From a virus, in IMG/VR virus record IMGVR_UViG_3300030099_005449, positions 1,190 through 35,335 of that record: a DNA stretch of 34,146 bases. One strand, written 5' to 3'. The notes beneath the pieces were generated by a model, which saw only the letters and a program-made list of their open reading frames with translations, searched no databases and was not told the origin of the DNA. This document shows, piece by piece, positions 30,771 to 34,146 of the stretch (the first letter of the stretch is position 1; each line of letters begins with the position of its first letter). A program made the translations under genes and the position numbers.

Positions 30771-30805
30771 GCTTGCTGCTTGTCGCTTGCTGCTTGCTGC
30801 TTGTC
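30771..30805. repeat. Heptad repeat GCTTGNN, block 2
   Basis: Five contiguous units (CT, TC, CT, CT, TC in the variable positions), a sixth decayed to GCTTATT. It stands immediately upstream of the gp88 promoter -35 in non-coding DNA. Same orientation as block 1. Confidence 0.85.
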
Positions 30806-30859
30806 GCTTATTTCTTTAAAAAATTTCTTACAGCTTTTTACATAAGAGGCCGGCAGCGT

Positions 30860-30884
30860 GCGATGGTCCTCCAGGAACCATCGC
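30860..30884. terminator. Hairpin after the 31-residue gene
   Basis: GCGATGGTCCT (30860-30870) pairs with AGGAACCATCGC (30873-30884) with a single bulge, two unpaired bases in the loop. It begins 12 bases after the stop of the leftward gene at 30897. A T-run on the leftward strand lies only some 45 bases further, so termination would be weak. Confidence 0.45.
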
Positions 30885-30896
30885 AACAAATTATGT

Positions 30897-30992
30897 TTAC
30901 TCTTGTATCTCATTGCGCTGCATATCTTTTTTAACTAAGCGTAGAATCTCTTCTAACGCATCAGCTATTCTTTTTAAGTTTTCATTGTCCAT
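30897..30992 (-). CDS. Small leftward protein, 31 aa
   Basis: MDNENLKRIADALEEILRLV followed by KKDMQRNEIQE: an amphipathic helical peptide, probably coiled coil. A good Shine-Dalgarno AGAAAGGA lies before the ATG (GTAGAAAGGAATAATT), and a TTGACG-17-TATAGG promoter is 22 bases further up. Short, but promoter, ribosome site and codon use agree. Function unknown. Confidence 0.6.
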   Translation of the reverse strand: MDNENLKRIADALEEILRLVKKDMQRNEIQE

Positions 30993-31013
30993 AATTATTC
31001 CTTTCTACTGTAT

Positions 31014-31042
31014 CCTATACCATCCTATACTATAGCCGTCAA
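31014..31042 (-). promoter_or_regulatory. Leftward promoter for the 31-residue gene
   Basis: Read leftward: TTGACG (31042-31037), 17 bases, TATAGG (31019-31014), then 21 bases to the ATG at 30992. The -35 overlaps the stop codon of the upstream RHH-like gene. It carries the TATAGGAT phrase shared with other promoters of the window. Confidence 0.55.
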
Positions 31043-31215
31043 GCTTGCGGCTTGTCGCTTTCGCTTGGAGGTTGATCATCTCCATCTATAATTTGAAACA
31101 TTTCTTCTAATTCACTGTTAAGAAGAGCGTTGGCAGCTCTCTCCGGTATCATATCATTTTTCTTACACCATTGTTTAAATCTTTTTTGAAGATCTTTTCT
31201 AATTTTAATTCTCAT
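31039..31215 (-). CDS. RHH-like small leftward protein, 58 aa
   Basis: MRIKIRKDLQKRFKQWCKKN (1-20) gives a basic strand plus helix, followed by DMIPERAANALLNSELEEMF, which fits the second helix of a ribbon-helix-helix fold. The acidic tail ends SESDKPQA, encoded by decayed heptad repeats. Ribosome site AGAAAGGATATT precedes the ATG. First gene downstream of the structured leader region, so it may regulate its own promoter; inference. Confidence 0.6.
   Translation of the reverse strand: MRIKIRKDLQKRFKQWCKKNDMIPERAANALLNSELEEMFQIIDGDDQPPSESDKPQA
31043..31069. repeat. Heptad repeat GCTTGNN, block 3
   Basis: GCTTGCG, GCTTGTC, a 6-base GCTTTC and GCTTGGA, inside the 3' end of the RHH-like gene, where they read (complementary strand) as codons for PSESDKPQA. 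Same direction as blocks 1, 2 and 4. Confidence 0.7.
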
Positions 31216-31242
31216 AATATCCTTTCTATATAAATCCTCGTT

Positions 31243-31256
31243 GCTTGAGGCTTGAA
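31243..31256. repeat. Heptad repeat GCTTGNN, block 4
   Basis: Two units, GCTTGAG and GCTTGAA, directly before the first stem of the structured region. Two copies alone could be chance; the identity with three nearby blocks makes relation likely. Confidence 0.45.
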
Positions 31257-31257
31257 C

Positions 31258-31468
31258 CCAGGCCGCCAGAGTCTCTGTGTTCTAGCGGCGGCGGCGCGGC
31301 CTGGATCCAGCGGCTCAGGCCCCGCGTTTTACCTTATCAGCCGACGGGAGTCTGAGCCACTCGATCCAAGTCGCTGGCCCGATAGCCTAGGATGACCGGG
31401 CCAGCGCGTTTAAACAACGGGGGTGAAGTCATTAGCCCTCAGTGATCAAGAGAAGACCGTCCACCCCC
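31258..31468 (-). ncRNA. Candidate structured RNA or 5' leader, four consecutive hairpins
   Basis: About 210 bases without a credible coding frame; I count 64% G+C for 31261-31440 in an otherwise AT-rich phage. Four perfect inverted repeats follow each other: CCAGGCCGC/GCGGCCTGG (31258-31266, 31296-31304), GGCTCAG/CTGAGCC (31312-31318, 31352-31358) with an inner CCCG/CGGG, CGCTGGCCCG/CGGGCCAGCG (31372-31381, 31397-31406), and GGGGGTG/CACCCCC (31419-31425, 31462-31468). CTGGATCCAG (31301-31310) is a further palindrome. A leftward promoter at 31503-31531 would transcribe it ahead of the RHH-like gene. The strand is inferred from that promoter; the stems exist on either strand. A DNA-level site (origin, packaging) is the alternative. 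Confidence 0.5.
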
Positions 31469-31502
31469 TAAGGATATATTCACTAAAAAATGAATACACT
31501 CC

Positions 31503-31543
31503 CATATAATCCTATTGACATTGTTTGTCAAGGGGTATATAAA
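31503..31543. promoter_or_regulatory. Two-way promoter with a shared palindromic -35
   Basis: TTGACA-TTGTT-TGTCAA (31515-31531) supplies a consensus -35 in both directions. Rightward: TTGACA (31515-31520), 17 bases, TATAAA (31538-31543), for the gene at 31566. Leftward: TTGACA (31531-31526), 17 bases, TATATG (31508-31503), into the structured region. The two promoters overlap by the -35 boxes, so only one polymerase can bind at a time; the palindrome could also be an operator. Confidence 0.75.
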
Positions 31544-31565
31544 TTTTTTAACGAAAGGATATAAA

Positions 31566-32537
31566 ATGCAAACACAAACAAAAGACTTTAGACTAAACGC
31601 ACAAAAGCGTAAGTCTTTAGTATCGCATTACGAAGATCATCTTCGTAATAAAAGAACAAGAGTTCGCATGGCTTATGATGAAGCCAAAGAGAACTTTGTA
31701 GAACTGCAACCTAAAATCTGGGAACTGATAACTAAGATTGTTAGGAAACATCAACCACAACAAGACGTAGATACCATTAACTCCATGATTGATAAATACG
31801 GAGATAACGGGGGTCGTGTGCATGATGACGCTTGTTTTAATTTTATCTGTCCAACTGAGGAAAGGGACAGCGAGGGTACTGTGACAAGCACTAATGATAA
31901 CAACCTACATCTTGACATGAAACTAGACGCTAATGTTGATTGTAGTTATGATAATAGATTTGCCTATGCTTATTATTATGATGATTTAAAACAACATGGC
32001 TTAGACCCAGACTTTGAGTATAGGTGGGGAGATAAAAAAAATCCTAGATATTATGAAACTGAAAGTGAGGTTAGAGAGTTTATAGGTTTTAGTCGTAATA
32101 AAAATGATGACGATAAAAATAAACCTATCAATGACCCATTTTGGAAACATACTATTCCTGTTATTGGAACGAGTTATTGTGGTTCTAGGAATTTTAAGGT
32201 TGATGACATTACACACTCAACCTTAAATCAATTTAAAATAGCACAACAAGAGTTAGTTAGAACTCACGAAGCTATGTTCACTTATATTAATGATAAGGTG
32301 ACTAAGATCGAGCAAGGTTTAAAATCTTATACTAAGTACAGTCAAGCAAAACAATTGTTTGATAAACTTGGCATACCTTTAAATGAAGCTATGCTTGACG
32401 ATCAGTCTACAATGGCTTTAAGTGTATTCAGTCCCGAGAACTTGGCGGATATGCTTACAGACAAAGATGACGAGTTTGAAAATCGAGAAGCTAAGATCGC
32501 TCACTTTAGAGCATTACAAAGTGCAAGTGTAAATTAA
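31566..32537 (+). CDS. Large soluble probable early protein, 323 aa
   Basis: I start at ATG 31566 (MQTQTKDFRLNAQKRKSLVS), preceded by AACGAAAGGATAT; an in-frame TTG at 31515 is the -35 box itself and cannot be a start. The protein is charged and mainly helical, with DEAKENFVELQPKIWELITK in the N-terminal part, a Tyr/Asp-rich middle (FAYAYYYDDLKQHGLDPDFE), and a helical C-terminal third (KVTKIEQGLKSYTKYSQAKQ). I recognise no family and no catalytic motif. The strongest promoter of the window and the first position in the operon suggest an early, abundantly made host-takeover protein. Confidence 0.75.
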   Translation: MQTQTKDFRLNAQKRKSLVSHYEDHLRNKRTRVRMAYDEAKENFVELQPKIWELITKIVRKHQPQQDVDTINSMIDKYGDNGGRVHDDACFNFICPTEERDSEGTVTSTNDNNLHLDMKLDANVDCSYDNRFAYAYYYDDLKQHGLDPDFEYRWGDKKNPRYYETESEVREFIGFSRNKNDDDKNKPINDPFWKHTIPVIGTSYCGSRNFKVDDITHSTLNQFKIAQQELVRTHEAMFTYINDKVTKIEQGLKSYTKYSQAKQLFDKLGIPLNEAMLDDQSTMALSVFSPENLADMLTDKDDEFENREAKIAHFRALQSASVN

Positions 32538-32540
32538 GAC

Positions 32541-32573
32541 TTGACGAGGTATCCTATTTAATATAGGATACCT
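32541..32573. promoter_or_regulatory. Inverted repeat AGGTATCCTAT next to TTGACG
   Basis: TTGACG (32541-32546) is followed by AGGTATCCTAT (32547-32557), TTAAT, ATAGGATACCT (32563-32573): an 11-bp perfect inverted repeat. It can be a promoter (-10 near TAGGAT, 17 bases from TTGACG) with operator, or a low-GC terminator of the 31566 gene; no T-run follows. The ATAGGAT half recurs near several promoters here. Confidence 0.55.
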
Positions 32574-32591
32574 CTAACGAAAGGATATATT

Positions 32592-32795
32592 ATGACAATA
32601 AAAACATACTTCAACATTACTTACTTTGCTAAAAAGCATAAGGGCTTTGTTACAAGATCAGGTAAGGTTGATGACAAAACAAAAGAGTGGACAGATAAAA
32701 AGGGAAACAAGTGTTTCACTTATTATGATTTAGATAACATGGGATATAGAACAGCAGTAGGCAACTATGTCCTAACACCGAAAGGATATAACTAA
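32592..32795 (+). CDS. Small probable early protein, 67 aa
   Basis: MTIKTYFNITYFAKKHKGFV and TRSGKVDDKTKEWTDKKGNK, then CFTYYDLDNMGYRTAVGNYV: a basic, aromatic-rich, probably beta protein. AACGAAAGGATATATT stands directly before the ATG, copying the element before the gene at 31566. Its last codons encode a further copy, CCGAAAGGATATAAC, which serves the next gene. Unknown function. Confidence 0.65.
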   Translation: MTIKTYFNITYFAKKHKGFVTRSGKVDDKTKEWTDKKGNKCFTYYDLDNMGYRTAVGNYVLTPKGYN

Positions 32796-32796
32796 T

Positions 32797-32952
32797 ATGT
32801 TAACGATAATTAGAAATGTGCTTTGCTTTTTATTAAGCTTTGCATTTATATATTTAGGGGCAGTGAACATTATGCCAGATACACCAGCCATTATTTGTGC
32901 GACCGGTATGTTTTTAATCGGTGCCTTTGGTTTTGCAAAGGACTTCGTATGA
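32797..32952 (+). CDS. Two-helix membrane protein, 51 aa
   Basis: MLTIIRNVLCFLLSFAFIYL then GAVNIMPDTPAIICATGMFL and IGAFGFAKDFV: two hydrophobic segments at about 4-22 and 31-48 with a short polar turn. The ribosome site lies inside the end of the previous gene (GAAAGGATAT). It overlaps the next gene (ATGA). Small early membrane proteins of this kind often block superinfection or alter host membrane traffic; not provable here. Confidence 0.6.
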   Translation: MLTIIRNVLCFLLSFAFIYLGAVNIMPDTPAIICATGMFLIGAFGFAKDFV

Positions 32953-33272
32953 GTTATTTTAAATGGTGTCACGGACCGGAGTGCCATACTTATCACACCG
33001 TGGGTAGAATACGCGGTGTGAAAGGTAACAAAGTTTTACGTACACGTAAGATTAATCAAACTAAATGGAACGAAAATACATGGTTTGGTTATTTTTGTGA
33101 TGAGAGATGTAGAACTGATTACATGCATAAACATTTAAATAGTATCATGCAGCACGAACCTAGAAGCGAGCCACAAGAGACACCGGTAGAAGTTACTAGG
33201 GAAACTAAAAGTTATGATTATGGGTATGGTTCTCATACCTACGTAGATACAGAAATAAAAGTAAAACAATAG
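32949..33272 (+). CDS. Zinc-finger-like protein, 107 aa
   Basis: The start is ATG 32949, overlapping the TGA of the membrane gene; a longer frame from 32823 would run through that gene. The product reads MSYFKWCHGPECHTYHTVGR with Cys7 and Cys12, then WNENTWFGYFCDERCRTDYM with two Cys spaced C-x3-C and a following His pair (MHKHLNS), enough for one zinc site. The C-terminal third is Glu/Thr/Tyr-rich and likely disordered. Reminiscent of small phage Zn-ribbon proteins; function unknown. Confidence 0.65.
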   Translation: MSYFKWCHGPECHTYHTVGRIRGVKGNKVLRTRKINQTKWNENTWFGYFCDERCRTDYMHKHLNSIMQHEPRSEPQETPVEVTRETKSYDYGYGSHTYVDTEIKVKQ

Positions 33273-33279
33273 AGGTACC

Positions 33280-33308
33280 AGCCGTAAGTCAATTTTTGGC
33301 TTACGGCT
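33280..33308 (+). terminator. Strong hairpin terminator of the early operon
   Basis: AGCCGTAAGTCA (33280-33291), loop ATTTT, TGGCTTACGGCT (33297-33308): 12 pairs including one G-U, followed by TTATAC. The T-run is short, so it may need a factor. It separates the early operon from the terminase gene. The remaining 135 bases to 33443 show only AT-rich sequence, a GGGGGG run (33319-33324) and a GGGG run (33335-33338); no promoter I trust. Confidence 0.65.
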
Positions 33309-33443
33309 TTATACTAAAGGGGGGTACATGCAAAGGGGTCCCATATATGCTACATATATTGCTGGATTTACACATTCATAGCTGATAAAATCATTATGAA
33401 TTAAAAACAAAACCTAAAAAATTTTGCGGAAAAATTTTTCGAA

Positions 33444-34146
33444 ATGAAAGTAGATTTAGAAAAAATAAAAAAGCTGCCACCTGATATTAAAAAAGATTTC
33501 ATGAAAATGTATCTACGGCACGCAGAAAAAAAGAAAATAGAAAAAATTAATGTGGATTTTCTATCCTTTGTAAAACATGTGTGGCCTGATTTTGTAGAGG
33601 GCGCTCATCACAAAAAGATTGCAGATAAATTTAACAAGCTAGCAAAAGGTGAGATTAAACGTTTAATTATTAACATGCCACCTAGACACACGAAGTCTGA
33701 GTTTGCATCTTATCTTCTACCTGCATGGATGATTGGTCAAAAGCCAAAATTAAAAATTATACAAACGACACACACCACAGAACTTGCAGTTAGGTTTGGT
33801 CGTAAAGCAAAAACACTAATCGACTCACAAGAATACCAGGATGTATTCAAAACAAAACTTAGAGAAGACTCACAAGCTGCAGGTAAGTGGGAGACTGCAC
33901 AAGGCGGTGAATACTATGCTGCAGGTGTTGGCTCAGCAATCACGGGCCGTGGTGCGGATTTATTGATTATTGATGACCCACACTCGGAACAAGATGCCAT
34001 GAACATGGGCGCGTTAGAACGAGCGTATGAATGGTACACCTCAGGTCCACGTCAACGTTTGCAGCCTGGCGGTGCTATTGTCTTGGTCATGACAAGATGG
34101 AACACCAAAGATTTAACAGGCGCCTTGATCCGTGCTCAAGGGGAAG
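33444..34146 (+). CDS. terL: Terminase large subunit, N-terminal part
   Basis: The frame from ATG 33444 runs off the window after 234 residues. The packaging ATPase is clear: Walker A-like MPPRHTKSE (78-86), adenine/coupling HTTELAVRFG region, Walker B LLIIDDPHS (173-181) in the phrase TGRGADLLIIDDPHS, and coupling motif VMTRWN (215-220). An N-terminal helical part (1-50) precedes it. The C-terminal nuclease domain should follow beyond 34146. It drives DNA into procapsids together with the small subunit encoded leftward at 28768. ATG is preceded only by weak ribosome-site sequence. Confidence 0.93.
   Translation, partial: MKVDLEKIKKLPPDIKKDFMKMYLRHAEKKKIEKINVDFLSFVKHVWPDFVEGAHHKKIADKFNKLAKGEIKRLIINMPPRHTKSEFASYLLPAWMIGQKPKLKIIQTTHTTELAVRFGRKAKTLIDSQEYQDVFKTKLREDSQAAGKWETAQGGEYYAAGVGSAITGRGADLLIIDDPHSEQDAMNMGALERAYEWYTSGPRQRLQPGGAIVLVMTRWNTKDLTGALIRAQGE

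Noticed and set aside
29993-31256. Heptad blocks as a CRISPR array
   Set aside because: Units are 7 bases without spacers, and no cas gene is present.
31244-31262. tRNA T-loop-like GGTTCAAGCC on the minus strand
   Set aside because: Only four pairs can form around the loop and no acceptor, D or anticodon arms can be found nearby, so it is not a tRNA.
31256-31470. tmRNA or other known large RNA
   Set aside because: No tRNA-like ends, tag reading frame or known large phage RNA signature could be recognised; it remains an unassigned structured region.
31515-31565. Extended start of the 323-residue protein from TTG at 31515
   Set aside because: The TTG is the first half of the TTGACA promoter box and lies upstream of the predicted transcript start; ATG 31566 has a strong ribosome site.
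32823-32948. Extended N-terminus of the zinc-finger-like protein
   Set aside because: It would run entirely through the two-helix membrane gene in another frame; ATG 32949 with ATGA overlap is the natural start.

Overview
The window is about 34 kb of a low-GC tailed double-stranded DNA phage. Evidence is the long run of virion genes, a phage-type Pol A replication module, an M15 endolysin, a small terminase and the 5' part of a large terminase. Gene content and style (AT-rich, genes chained by TAATG overlaps, KGG/GGRVGLAEG-type virion proteins) resemble uncultured marine phages of SAR11-like alphaproteobacteria. That host link is my inference. Portal, capsid and tail-tube genes are absent and presumably lie outside both ends. 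No integrase, tRNA, insertion sequence or CRISPR array was seen.

Layout: (1) 1-11662, rightward late genes: a SPRY-like protein, a three-repeat tail/receptor protein, a large beta-rich tail/neck protein, small structural proteins, an unexpected HlyC-like lysine acyltransferase, four probable internal virion proteins ending in a 1337-residue giant, and an XhlA/holin-like membrane protein. (2) 11791-13224, leftward SNF2-family helicase. (3) 13287-20180, rightward replication module: three conserved phage proteins, an AEP/TOTE-like primase, a UvrD-like helicase, DUF3310, a tiny membrane protein and family A DNA polymerase. (4) 20183-24222, exported proteins, small membrane proteins, the M15 endolysin and basic/zinc-ribbon proteins. 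(5) 24219-30077, mostly small regulators and enzymes: RHH protein, lipoprotein, two 2OG-Fe(II) oxygenases, SET-domain methyltransferase and three PD-(D/E)XK nucleases, with a TGTTCCA repeat cluster at 27.7-27.85 kb and the small terminase on the opposite strand. (6) 30135-31215, leftward group: gp88-like Cys protein and two tiny genes, mixed with GCTTGNN heptad repeats. (7) 31216-31565, a GC-rich structured non-coding region beside a two-way promoter. (8) 31566-33272, rightward probable early genes with a strong shared ribosome-binding motif. (9) 33444-end, terminase large subunit, cut by the window edge.

How it works together: strong TTGACA-type promoters sit at the divergent junctions (13.25, 24.45, 28.8 and 31.5 kb), suggesting host sigma70 transcription. 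The most notable points are the structured RNA candidate at 31.26-31.47 kb with a palindromic -35 shared by both directions; the HlyC-like acyltransferase among virion genes, apparently lacking the family's catalytic His; the protein-modification set (acyltransferase, SET, two 2OG oxygenases); three leftward genes predicted to be read from leaderless mRNAs; and the spreading heptad repeats.
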